Source: Spiribacter halobius (GTDB taxonomy: Bacteria > Pseudomonadota > Gammaproteobacteria > Nitrococcales > Nitrococcaceae). From it: DNA of 64,000 nucleotides. Of the stretch, positions 1 through 9,882 are shown in pieces. A model generated the notes under the pieces. It had not been told where the DNA came from. It searched no databases and worked only from the letters and a program-made list of their open reading frames with translations. Made by a program: the position numbers and the translations under genes. The first letter of the stretch is position 1. Every line of letters begins with the position of its first letter. Location: the NCBI RefSeq assembly GCF_020883455.1, contig NZ_CP086615.1:3588501-3652500 (forward strand), in the 5' to 3' direction.

Positions 1-701
1 TCGGTGAACTTCATGATGTTGCCCTTGTGGACAAGGGTCACGCTCTCGCGGTTGTTGTCGATGGCGTACTGGATCGCCTTGCGCACCAGGCGCTTGCTGC
101 CGAAGGGGCTGATCGGCTTGACGCCGAGGCCGGCATCGTCGAAGAACGTGGCGCCCATCTCCTCGCGCAGGAACTTCGCGAGCTTGCGGTTCTCGTCGGT
201 GCCGGACTGATACTCCAGGCCCGCGTACACGTCCTCGGTGTTCTCGCGGAAGATCACGACGTCCACCTCTTCCGGCTTCTGCAGCGGCGAGGGCACGCCG
301 TCGTAGTGGCGCACCGGGCGCACGCAGGCGTAGAGGTCGAGCTTCTGGCGCAGCGCGACGTTGAGCGAGCGGAAACCGCCGCCCACGGGGGTGGTCAGCG
401 GCCCCTTGATGGAGACGATGAGGTCCTCGAGGGCTTCCTGCGTTTCGGCGGGGAAGTAGTCGCCGTCGTATAGCCCGGCGGCCTTCTCCCCCATGTAGAG
501 CTCGGCCCAGTGGACCTTGCGCTTGCCCCCGTAGGCCTTTTCCACCGCGGCATCCCAGATGCGCATCGAGGCGCGAGTGATGTCCGGGCCGATACCGTCG
601 CCCTCGACATAGCCGAGGATGGGGTTGTCCGGTACCTGCATGCGGCCGTCGACTACCCGGATCTTCTCGCCGCTCTCCGGATACTGGATATGCTGGGTCA
701 T
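1..701 (-). CDS. icd: NADP-dependent isocitrate dehydrogenase, N-terminal part (runs off the window)
   Basis: TCA-cycle enzyme that oxidatively decarboxylates isocitrate to 2-oxoglutarate. The minus-strand reading gives about 233 residues starting [16 protein letters not shown], followed by [19 protein letters not shown], the nucleotide-binding start typical of prokaryotic Icd, and later [19 protein letters not shown] and [14 protein letters not shown]. These contain the substrate-binding Ser/Asn/Arg region and the ENTEDVY signature. The start at 701 is preceded by an AGGGAGG ribosome-binding site 5 bases upstream. The C-terminal half lies outside the window. It is divergent from the thiolase gene at 1185, with a palindromic repeat between the two. 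Confidence 0.95.
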   Translation of the reverse strand, partial: MTQHIQYPESGEKIRVVDGRMQVPDNPILGYVEGDGIGPDITRASMRIWDAAVEKAYGGKRKVHWAELYMGEKAAGLYDGDYFPAETQEALEDLIVSIKGPLTTPVGGGFRSLNVALRQKLDLYACVRPVRHYDGVPSPLQKPEEVDVVIFRENTEDVYAGLEYQSGTDENRKLAKFLREEMGATFFDDAGLGVKPISPFGSKRLVRKAIQYAIDNNRESVTLVHKGNIMKFT

Positions 702-1184
702 GAGGCCTCCCTGAATCGGACGGGGCCGCGTGGGATCGGATCCTGCGTGCCCGCCGCACGGGCACGACACACGGGCCGTGACGAAGCGTCTTGTTGTCGG
801 TGGCGGGCCGTACCCCGCGGCGGCGCACCGGGCACCGTCGGGACGGGGCACGGATGGCCGGGGTGGGCCCACGGCGCGAATCGCCGCATATTCTCGCCGA
901 CCCCCCTCATGCGTTCAAGAAAGCCGCCGCACAGCCCGCGTATCTCACCGATTCGCGCAGCGAGGGCGTGGAGATGGCGGGCAGGAGATGGGCAGCGCGG
1001 GAGAGTCCGGGCGCGCAGGCGTACTCGACAGTACGTCGAGCACCCGGACCGAGCGCAACGCCGGCCTGTCCGCCAGATCCGCGCCCGCAGCCGTGAATCG
1101 GTGAGATAGGCGGGCTAGCGGTCGCCGCGGCCCCGCGGCGGGCGCTACACTGCGATCTGCGACAGTCCACCGGAGGAGAGGGCC
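702..1184. other. Divergent intergenic region between icd and the thiolase gene
   Basis: About 480 bases with no convincing gene. It must carry the promoters of icd (leftward) and of the thiolase gene (rightward), but I cannot pick either reliably. Its right part, 933-1116, is a full copy of a palindrome-ended repeat. The open frames here are arginine- and proline-rich translations of GC-rich non-coding DNA. Confidence 0.6.
933..1116 (+). repeat. Palindrome-ended repeat, family 1, full copy A (184 bp)
   Basis: The ends form terminal inverted repeats of about 22 bp with one internal mismatch (AGCCCGCGTATCTCACC at left; its complement with GCC in place of GCG at right). The interior contains a hairpin built on CTCGAC/GTCGAG and GTCCGGG/CCCGGAC. 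The same sequence recurs at 25001-25180 inside a coding region. A reduced 58-bp copy is at 43200-43257 and a half copy at 54914-54968. There is no transposase, so this is MITE-like or RPE-like non-autonomous DNA. Confidence 0.85.
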
Positions 1185-2366
1185 ATGACCGAGATCGTCG
1201 TCGGCAGCGCGGTGCGCTGCCCCATCGGGACCTACGGCGGGGCGCTGAAGGATGTGCCTCTGGGCGATCTCGCGGCCTCGGTGGTGCGCGAGGCCGTCTC
1301 CCGCGCCGGCGTGGCGCCGGAGCGCTACGGCCATACGGTGTTCGGCAACGTCATCCACACCGAGCCCCGGGACATGTACCTGGCGCGGGTGGCCAGCGTG
1401 AACGGCGGCCTGCCGGTGGAGACCCCGGCGCTCACCCTGAACCGGCTCTGCGGCAGCGGCCTGCAGGCCATCCTCACCGCCGCCTCCTATCTCCAGCTCG
1501 GCGATACGGAATGCGCCGTCGCCGGCGGCGGCGACGCCATGAGCCGCGCGCCCTACTGGCTGCCGAGCGGCCGCTGGGGGCAGCGCATGGGCGACGGCAA
1601 GATGCTCGACGCCATGGTGGGCGCCCTGACCGACCCCTTCGACCGCTGCCACATGGGCGTAACGGCCGAGAACGTGGCCGAGAAGTGGGGCATCTCCCGC
1701 GAGGACCAGGACGCCCTCGCCGTGGAGAGTCACGCCCGGGCGGTGCGCGCCATCGATGAGGGCCGCTTCCGCGAGCAGATCCTCCCGGTGGAGATCAAGG
1801 GCCGCAAGGGCACCACGGTGGTGGACACGGACGAGGGCCCGCGCCGGGACATCGACCCGGACCGGCTCGCGGCGATGAAGCCGGTGTTCAAGCCCGAGGG
1901 TGGCTGCGTCACGGCGGGCAACGCCTCGACACTCAACGACGGGGCGGCGGCGGTCACGCTGTTCACGGCGGATGCCGCCCGCAGCGAGGGGGTCACGCCG
2001 CTGGCCCGCCTAGTGGACGGCACCGTGGCTGCGGTGGAGCCGCGGTACATGGGCATCGGCCCGGTGCCGGCGGTACGCCGGCTGCTGGAGCGCACCGGCG
2101 TCTCCCACGACCAGGTGGACGTCTGGGAGATCAACGAGGCCTTCGCGGCCCAGGCGCTGGCCGTGGTCCGCGACCTGGAGCTCGACCCGGCGAAGGTGAA
2201 CCCCAACGGCAGCGGCATCTCCCTCGGTCATCCCATCGGCGCCACCGGCGCCAACCTGACGGTGAAGGCGCTCTACGAGCTCCACCGCAGCGGTGGCCGC
2301 TACGCCGTGGTTACCATGTGCATCGGCGGCGGCCAGGGTATCGCGGCGCTGTACGAGCGGCTCTGA
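1185..2366 (+). CDS. Acetyl-CoA C-acyltransferase (thiolase)
   Basis: A 393-residue thiolase that condenses two acetyl-CoA or thiolytically cleaves 3-ketoacyl-CoA. The nucleophile is Cys89 in NRLCGSG. The active-site His is in GHPIGATG near residue 349 and the second Cys is in CIGGGQG near 379. NEAFAAQ is also present. Length matches the biosynthetic (PhaA/AtoB-like) class. It starts ATG at 1185 after a GGAGGAGAG ribosome-binding site. It stands alone: no phaB or phaC next to it, so a polyhydroxyalkanoate role cannot be inferred from context. It could equally serve beta-oxidation or ketone body metabolism. Confidence 0.93.
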   Translation: MTEIVVGSAVRCPIGTYGGALKDVPLGDLAASVVREAVSRAGVAPERYGHTVFGNVIHTEPRDMYLARVASVNGGLPVETPALTLNRLCGSGLQAILTAASYLQLGDTECAVAGGGDAMSRAPYWLPSGRWGQRMGDGKMLDAMVGALTDPFDRCHMGVTAENVAEKWGISREDQDALAVESHARAVRAIDEGRFREQILPVEIKGRKGTTVVDTDEGPRRDIDPDRLAAMKPVFKPEGGCVTAGNASTLNDGAAAVTLFTADAARSEGVTPLARLVDGTVAAVEPRYMGIGPVPAVRRLLERTGVSHDQVDVWEINEAFAAQALAVVRDLELDPAKVNPNGSGISLGHPIGATGANLTVKALYELHRSGGRYAVVTMCIGGGQGIAALYERL

Positions 2367-2437
2367 GGAGCTGGCCATGGGATCCGGGCCGGAGCCTTGC
2401 GGCGGTGCCCAGGGCGTATTCGAGGGGTCGTGAGAAT

Positions 2438-2470
2438 GTCGGCATCCGCCTTCGGTGGGTGCCGACCTAC
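2438..2470 (-). repeat. REP-like hairpin, GTAGGTCGGC family
   Basis: Read on the minus strand it begins GTAGGTCGGCACCC, has a short GAA loop, and returns with GGCGGATGCCGAC. The same head and stem recur at 3448-3479, 15074-15105, 27668-27695 and (one arm only) 27926-27947. It lies between the thiolase and endonuclease V genes and may form a 3'-end hairpin of the thiolase mRNA. Confidence 0.65.
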
Positions 2471-2497
2471 TTCAGTACTGCACGCAGTGCCTTCGGC

Positions 2498-2528
2498 GTA
2501 GGTCGTGCGCGGCGAAGCCGCGTGCGAC
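2498..2528 (+). repeat. REP-like hairpin, GTAGGTCGTGC family
   Basis: GTAGGTCGTGCGCGGC, a short loop, then GCCGCGTGCGAC. The head and tail match the element at 53880-53912 while the inner stem differs, as expected for a structure kept by base pairing rather than by sequence. Confidence 0.6.
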
Positions 2529-2579
2529 GTCTCTCGACTCGGCCGTTCCGCGGTTGAGCGGGAGGTCGCGCACCATCGC

Positions 2580-3239
2580 ATGAACGCGACTACGGAATGG
2601 CCCACTGACCCTGCCGAGGCGCGGGCGCTGCAGACGCGGCTCGCACGGAAGGTGCGGCTCGGGCCGGCGCCGGAATCCGTCCAGCTCATTGCCGGCGTCG
2701 ATACCGGCTTCGCGGATGCCGGGCGAACGGCGCGGGCAGCGGTGGTGGTAATGCGCTGGCCGGGACTGGAGCCGGTGGCGGAGATGGTAGCCGAGCGGCC
2801 GACCCCCATGCCCTACGTGCCGGGGCTGCTGTCGTTTCGTGAGCTGCCGGCGGTGCTGGATGCGCTGGAGCGGCTGGCAATGACCCCCGACCTGGTGCTC
2901 TGCGACGGCCAGGGCATCGCCCACCCGCGCCGGCTCGGCATTGCCGCGCACCTCGGGGTGATCACGGGCTTTGCCACCATCGGCGTCGGCAAGAGCCGGC
3001 TGGTGGGCACGCATGCGGAGCCGGACATCGGGAAAGGCGCCTGGGCACCGCTCATGGACGGTGCCGAGCGGATCGGCACGGTGCTGCGCACCCGCGCCGG
3101 CGTGCGGCCGCTCTGGGTGTCGCCCGGGCATCGTGTCGACCACGACGGCGCCGCCGACTGGGTCCTCGCCTGCTGCCGCCGCTACCGCCTGCCGGAGCCA
3201 ATCCGGGCAGCGGATCGGCTGGCGTCGCGGCGGCCCTAG
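2580..3239 (+). CDS. nfi: Endonuclease V (deoxyinosine 3' endonuclease)
   Basis: Cuts the second phosphodiester bond 3' of deoxyinosine, repairing adenine deamination. The 219-residue protein shows the family motifs: IAGVDTGF with the first metal-binding Asp, PYVPGLLSFRELP with the catalytic Glu, LVLCDGQGIAHPRRLGIAAH with the second Asp, and GVGKSRLVG. Length is normal. ATG 2580 was chosen because the frame upstream runs through the REP-like hairpin at 2498-2528. The GGAGG sequence is about 14 bases away, longer than usual, so the true start may differ slightly. It appears monocistronic. Confidence 0.92.
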   Translation: MNATTEWPTDPAEARALQTRLARKVRLGPAPESVQLIAGVDTGFADAGRTARAAVVVMRWPGLEPVAEMVAERPTPMPYVPGLLSFRELPAVLDALERLAMTPDLVLCDGQGIAHPRRLGIAAHLGVITGFATIGVGKSRLVGTHAEPDIGKGAWAPLMDGAERIGTVLRTRAGVRPLWVSPGHRVDHDGAADWVLACCRRYRLPEPIRAADRLASRRP

Positions 3240-3298
3240 GCTGAGGCCGGGTGCCTTTATTCCCGTAACGCTCGAACCCGCCGAGACGGCTGATGGGC

Positions 3299-3400
3299 GG
3301 GGAGTGGTCCCCTCTCCCGGGACCCTCTTCGGCAGGGATGCCGCAATGGAGCCTACACGGATGTATTCACGGCGTGTCCCGGGAGAGGGGGCCACTCCCC
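3299..3400 (+). repeat. Repeat family 2, copy A, with 25-bp inverted ends
   Basis: Outer arms 3299-3323 and 3376-3400 are complementary with one mismatch (GGGGAGTGG...TCCCGGGAC). The interior carries GGCAGGGATGCC and the shared core GGATGTATTCACGGCGTG directly before TCCCGGG. Related copies are at 5087-5166 (inverted) and 27757-27900. Confidence 0.75.
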
Positions 3401-3447
3401 ACCCGGGCACCGACGCTCGGCCGAGCCTCTGCACTCCGAAAGCCGAT

Positions 3448-3479
3448 GTCAGCCCCCGCCTGCGGCGGCTGCCGACCTA
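3448..3479 (-). repeat. REP-like hairpin at the response-regulator stop codon
   Basis: Read on the minus strand the gene ends AGCGGT-TAG and runs straight into GTCGGCAGCCGCC, a short loop and an imperfect return arm. The TAG stop is thus the first three bases of the TAGGTCGGC repeat head. Confidence 0.6.
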
Positions 3480-4823
3480 ACCGCTCAGGAAGGCGAGGAC
3501 GAGGGCGAGGGCGGAGACCACGACGGCGGCGCCGGCGGTGGCCATCAGCTGACGGCGCAGGCTGACGAGGCGCGCCTCGAGCTCGGCGGTGCGCTCGCGG
3601 GCGATGACCTCCACCTGATCGTGCAGGAGCGTCTCCACCGCCGCCTCGGCGGCCTCCCGGCCTGCCTCGCGCGCCGCCGCCACCGCACGTTCCTCGGCGC
3701 TGGCGATGGCACTGGCGGTGATCTCGTCGCGCAGCCGCGGAGCCACCTCGCGGGCCACCGCGTCCCGCAGGCGCTCGGCGGCGGCATCCATGAGCGCATC
3801 CAGGATCTGGTCCCGGAAGGCGTCCGCGGCCAGCAGCTCCGCCATGTACTCGCGGATGTCCCGCCGCAGGTCCGCCATGATGCGCCGGGCGGCCTCGGGC
3901 CCGACTTCCTCCGCTACGCGACGGGCCGTCTCCTGGGCGACGCCGTCGCTGATCAGCTTCGCCGCCTGCTCCGCCACACCCTGGGCCGCCTCGCGGGCCG
4001 CCGCCTCGGCAGCCTGGCGGCTGGCGTCGTCCGCGGCCTCGCCGGCGAGCTCCCGGGCACGTGCCTCGCTGCGCTCGAGGCCCTCGCGAACCTCGCCGCG
4101 CAGGCGCTCGACATGAGGGGCGAGCAGGTCGTCGATCTCTTCGGCCAGGCTCTCCCGCGCCGCAACGCGGGCAGCACCCTCGGCGCTTTCCCGCGCCAGC
4201 TCACGGATGCGCTCCCAGGGCGGCTCGGCGCCCGCCGGCGCCTCGGGCGCAGGGGGCGGAGCGGCCCGCTCGCCGCCACTCGCGGCACGCCGCACCACGC
4301 CATAGGCGCTGGCGGCGCTGGCCCGGGCGTCGCTGACGCGCGCATCGCCAAATTGTGCCGAGGTGTCGGACCGCGCCTCCGCCGCCTGGGCGCCGGCCGC
4401 CTCCGCCTCACCGGCCTGGGCCGCCTCCGCCTGCGCAGCGATGGTCTCGGCGTGGCGCGCCACCGCCTCCAGCACCTCATCGAGCGCCTGCTCGCCGCTC
4501 GGCTTGGAGAGGAAACCGGTGATCCCGAGCTGGCGCGCCCGCTCGCGGTCCTCGGAGGTGTCCTGGGAGGTGTACATGACCACCGGCAGGTCGAGGCCGG
4601 CGATCTCGCGCAGCTGCCGGGTGGCCTCGAAGCCATCCATGTCCGGCATCATGTAGTCCATGAAGACCACGTCCGGCTGCTCGCCGCGGAGGAACTCCAC
4701 GGCCTCGCCACCGGTGCCCACCACCTCAACCTCGACCTCGCGCCGCTGCAGCAACCGAGTGAGCGCGATCCGGGCAAGCCGTGAGTCGTCGACCACCAGC
4801 GCCCGTCTGACAGCGTGTTCCAT
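3477..4823 (-). CDS. Response regulator: receiver domain, long alpha-helical region, C-terminal membrane anchor
   Basis: 448 residues from ATG 4823 (GGGAGAG just upstream; an in-frame start 17 codons earlier has weaker support). Residues 1-126 are a CheY-like receiver with acidic pair Asp12/Asp13, phospho-acceptor Asp56 in VVFMDYMMPDMDG, Ser85 and Lys107. Residues about 127-425 are Ala/Glu/Arg-rich, with heptad or 11-mer character, and look like long amphipathic helices or coiled coil. Residues about 426-448 (TAGAAVVVSALALVLAFL) are a single transmembrane helix. There is no DNA-binding or enzymatic output domain and no adjacent histidine kinase. I infer a membrane-tethered phospho-switch, perhaps scaffolding a polar or chemosensory complex. 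The function is unknown. Confidence 0.8.
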   Translation of the reverse strand: MEHAVRRALVVDDSRLARIALTRLLQRREVEVEVVGTGGEAVEFLRGEQPDVVFMDYMMPDMDGFEATRQLREIAGLDLPVVMYTSQDTSEDRERARQLGITGFLSKPSGEQALDEVLEAVARHAETIAAQAEAAQAGEAEAAGAQAAEARSDTSAQFGDARVSDARASAASAYGVVRRAASGGERAAPPPAPEAPAGAEPPWERIRELARESAEGAARVAARESLAEEIDDLLAPHVERLRGEVREGLERSEARARELAGEAADDASRQAAEAAAREAAQGVAEQAAKLISDGVAQETARRVAEEVGPEAARRIMADLRRDIREYMAELLAADAFRDQILDALMDAAAERLRDAVAREVAPRLRDEITASAIASAEERAVAAAREAGREAAEAAVETLLHDQVEVIARERTAELEARLVSLRRQLMATAGAAVVVSALALVLAFLSG

Positions 4824-5444
4824 GCGCTCTCCCTGGACCTCACGTGGTCGTCCCACCGCGACCCGCCCCGGCACCCAATGCCGGGTGCCTCGAAGTGTAA
4901 CGCCCCCGGGGACGAACCCCAGCCGCGCAATATGCCAGCCATCAGTTTCCGGGTTGCCGGCGCAGCGATCCTTGACGTGGCTCGCAATTCTTCACCTGAT
5001 CGCGCAGCCGAATTCACCATGCTTGCGGCTCACGCCGCCGCGACGCTTCTGATCGGGCATAGGCCGTGCCGTTGCGGTAAGGGGTGGGAGCGCCCGGGAC
5101 ACGCCATGAACCCATCCCTGGGGGCTCGTAGGCGAGGTCCCTCTCGCCTGCGGTCCCGGGCGCTCCAACCCCGCACCGCACCGCGGACGTCGGCAACGTC
5201 TTCCGCGACCGGGGAGGTGTAAGCGGGGCCCGGCCAGGTACGAAATCAGGCGTGCCCGCGAGCGAGCTGCGGCCTAAGACCGCCGGCGGGTGGGAAAAGC
5301 GCGGCCTGGCGCTTCGATACGGTTCGCAGAGATAGCAGGGTGACTGCGTGGTGAAGGCTCCGCGCTTCGCGGCGGTAGCGGAGGGACCCGCAGACGAGCG
5401 GCAGGGCGCTCGCCTGCGGGATCACAGGTACTTCGGCGCGGCCC
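4824..5444. other. 621-bp intergenic region between the response regulator and the Sel1-repeat gene
   Basis: No credible gene. It contains a small hairpin GGCACC-CAAT-GCCGGGTGCC near 4871-4889 and a repeat family 2 copy at 5087-5166. The response-regulator promoter must lie at its left end. The rest shows nothing I can name. Confidence 0.5.
5087..5166 (-). repeat. Repeat family 2, copy B (inverted)
   Basis: The outer arms GGAGCGCCCGGGAC (5087-5100) and GTCCCGGGCGCTCC (5153-5166) are perfectly complementary over 14 bp. Read on the minus strand the interior has CCAGGGATGGGTTCATGGCGTG before TCCCGGG, matching the core of the copies at 3299 and 27757. Confidence 0.7.
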
Positions 5445-5852
5445 TCAGGACGACTCCGCCACCGCCGGGTCCGCGTCCCGGCGCTCGAGCCAGCGGCGGG
5501 CCTCGGCGCTGCCGCCGAGGGCGGCATGGTAGAACCAGCGCACCGCGGCCTGCTCATCGGCGCGCACGCCCCGCCCCTCGGCGAACATCACCCCCAGATT
5601 GTGCTGCGCCGAGACATGACCCTGGGCGGCCGCCGCCTCGAACCAGCGCACGGCGAGCGCCTCGTCCCGACCCACGCCCTGGCCCGTGGCGTAGAGGAAC
5701 GCCAGGGCGTGCTGGGCCTCCGCCATGCCGCGAAAGGCAGCGCGGCGGTAGAAGTACGCGGCGAAGGCCAGATCCACCGGGCAGCCGTCCCCCGTCTCCA
5801 GCCGGCGCCCGCGCAGATAGTCGTTCCAGGCCATGTCCACTTGCTTGCCCAT
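5445..5852 (-). CDS. Sel1-like repeat protein
   Basis: A 135-residue protein with three to four Sel1-type TPR-like repeats. The clear units are AEAQHALAFLYATGQGVGRDEALAVRWFEAAA, GHVSAQHNLGVMFAEGRGVRADEQAAVRWFYHAA and a final half repeat SAEARRWLERR (given here in fragments). No signal peptide is seen, so it is probably cytoplasmic and acts as a protein-binding adaptor. ATG 5852 has GAGGGGGC 8-9 bases upstream. The frame is open further upstream, but that sequence is not protein-like. It is divergent from the AmpG-like gene. The partner is unknown. Confidence 0.8.
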   Translation of the reverse strand: MGKQVDMAWNDYLRGRRLETGDGCPVDLAFAAYFYRRAAFRGMAEAQHALAFLYATGQGVGRDEALAVRWFEAAAAQGHVSAQHNLGVMFAEGRGVRADEQAAVRWFYHAALGGSAEARRWLERRDADPAVAESS

Positions 5853-6231
5853 CTTGTTATGCCCCCTCAATCCATTCCGGCCTGCGTGCTGACTGCGTAA
5901 ATGCAGGAGCTGTGCCAGCGGGTGACCCGACCCGCTGCGACCGTCGCCAAACGGTGACAGGTCACTGAGAGCGAAGGAAAACTGGGTCACACTCCGGACC
6001 CGGGTGCAGATAGCCAGGCCGCGATACCCCTGGCCCAGACCTGCCCCGCCCTGTCGGCGAATGTCCTACATTGCCGTTTCGCGTCACCGCTTGCCGCACG
6101 CGGTGACGATGGCCGACGATGCGGCTTCGCGCCGCCAGCGCGCCGTTGCCCCGCCCCGACGTGGCGTCGGCGACGCCGTCGTCGAGGCGCCTTGCCCTGG
6201 CGTCGCTGCGGGCCTCAGAGGGCACAGGAAC
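5853..6231. other. Divergent intergenic region between the Sel1-repeat and AmpG-like genes
   Basis: About 380 bp. An 8-bp inverted repeat CAGCGGGT/ACCCGCTG separated by 6 bases sits at 5916-5937 and could be an operator for the divergent pair, but nothing identifies a regulator. The right part is open in the AmpG frame from 6004, but its codon use around 6215-6250 (AGA, AGG, ACA, CTA) is unlike that of a gene. Confidence 0.4.
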
Positions 6232-8737
<2,506 letters not shown>

Positions 8738-8739
8738 GC

Positions 8740-9015
8740 ATGGTCGCCGAGCCCGACACGCCCGCGCATCTTGCCCTCTACGAGCACGAGCTCTGCGGCT
8801 TCTGCCGGCACGTGCGCCACGCCATCGATGCGTCGGGCCTGGAGGTGGAATCCCGCAACATCCTGCGCGAGCCAGGGCACCGCGAGGATCTCATCGCCGG
8901 CGGCGGCCGGGGCATGGTGCCCTGCCTGCGCATCGAGCACCGGGATGGGCAGGTGGACTGGCTCTACGAGTCGGCGGACATCATCGCCTATCTCGAGCGA
9001 CTCGCCGCCCGCTGA
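8740..9015 (+). CDS. Glutaredoxin-like protein (CGFC active site)
   Basis: A 91-residue thioredoxin-fold protein. The N-terminus has LALYEHELCGFCRHVRHAI with a CxxC pair (CGFC), followed by the cis-Pro region GGRGMVPCLRIE and a C-terminal helix YESADIIAYLERL. This resembles glutaredoxin or GST-N domains. It is directly downstream of trxB (ATG at 8740, trxB stop at 8735-8737), so translational coupling is likely. The partner reductant could be TrxB or glutathione; the sequence does not decide. Confidence 0.85.
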   Translation: MVAEPDTPAHLALYEHELCGFCRHVRHAIDASGLEVESRNILREPGHREDLIAGGGRGMVPCLRIEHRDGQVDWLYESADIIAYLERLAAR

Positions 9016-9024
9016 GCGGCGCCC

Positions 9025-9804
9025 TCACCAGGGCCAGTCGTAATCCAGCGTCAGCGGGGCGTGGTCGGAGAAGCGCTGCCCGGTGTGGATGCGGGCATCC
9101 AGGACCCGGTCCCGCAGCCCCGGGGTGATGACGTGGTAGTCGATCCGCCACCCCGTATTGTTGTCCCAGGCCCGGCCGCGGTAGGACCACCAGGTGTACT
9201 GGTGGTCCTGATCGTTCACCACCCGGAAGGCGTCGACGAAGCCGGCCTCGCCGAACAGGCGGTCCATCCATGCCCGTTCGTGGGGCAGAAAGCCGGAGTT
9301 CTTCTGGTTCGAGCGCCAGTTGCGCAGGTCCCGCGCGGTGTGCGCGATATTCCAGTCGCCGCAGATAATGAGCTCGCGCCCACTCTCGCGCAGCGCCTGC
9401 AGGCGCGCGAGGAAGGGCTCCATGAAGGCGTCCTTGACGTCCTGGCGGTGCTCGCCGGAGCTGCCCGAGGGCATGTAGAAGGAGACCACTGCCAGATCGC
9501 CGAAGCGCGCCTCCAGCCAGCGCCCCTCGCGGTCGATCTCGGGCATGCCGATCCCCGTGACCACCTCGTCCGGCTCGCGGTTGGCGTAGAGCGCCACGCC
9601 GCTGTAGCCCTTGCGCTCGGCATCGGCGAACCAGGCCCGGTAGCCGGGCGGGAAGTAGAAATCGTCGGTGAGCTGCGCGCGCTGCGCCTTGGTCTCCTGG
9701 ACGCATAGGATGTCCGGTGACTCCTCCGGCAGCCAGTCGAAGAAGCCCTTGCGGGCGGCGGCGCGAATGCCATTGAGGTTGGCACTGGTAATGGTCAGCG
9801 GCAT
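9025..9804 (-). CDS. xthA: Exodeoxyribonuclease III
   Basis: An AP endonuclease/3' exonuclease of base excision repair, 259 residues. Visible motifs are SANLNGIRAA at residues 7-16, CVQETKA with the metal-binding Glu, FYMPSGS, the catalytic GDWNIAH, and the C-terminal FSDHAPL with the active-site His. It is convergent with the glutaredoxin gene: the two stop codons are only about 10 bp apart with no visible terminator. Confidence 0.95.
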   Translation of the reverse strand: MPLTITSANLNGIRAAARKGFFDWLPEESPDILCVQETKAQRAQLTDDFYFPPGYRAWFADAERKGYSGVALYANREPDEVVTGIGMPEIDREGRWLEARFGDLAVVSFYMPSGSSGEHRQDVKDAFMEPFLARLQALRESGRELIICGDWNIAHTARDLRNWRSNQKNSGFLPHERAWMDRLFGEAGFVDAFRVVNDQDHQYTWWSYRGRAWDNNTGWRIDYHVITPGLRDRVLDARIHTGQRFSDHAPLTLDYDWPW

Positions 9805-9882
9805 GACGGCTAAACAATGGCCCGTGGTGAGGACGCGCAGGGTACACCAGCGCTCGCCGGCGGCGCTGCGCCGGTGGGCCGG

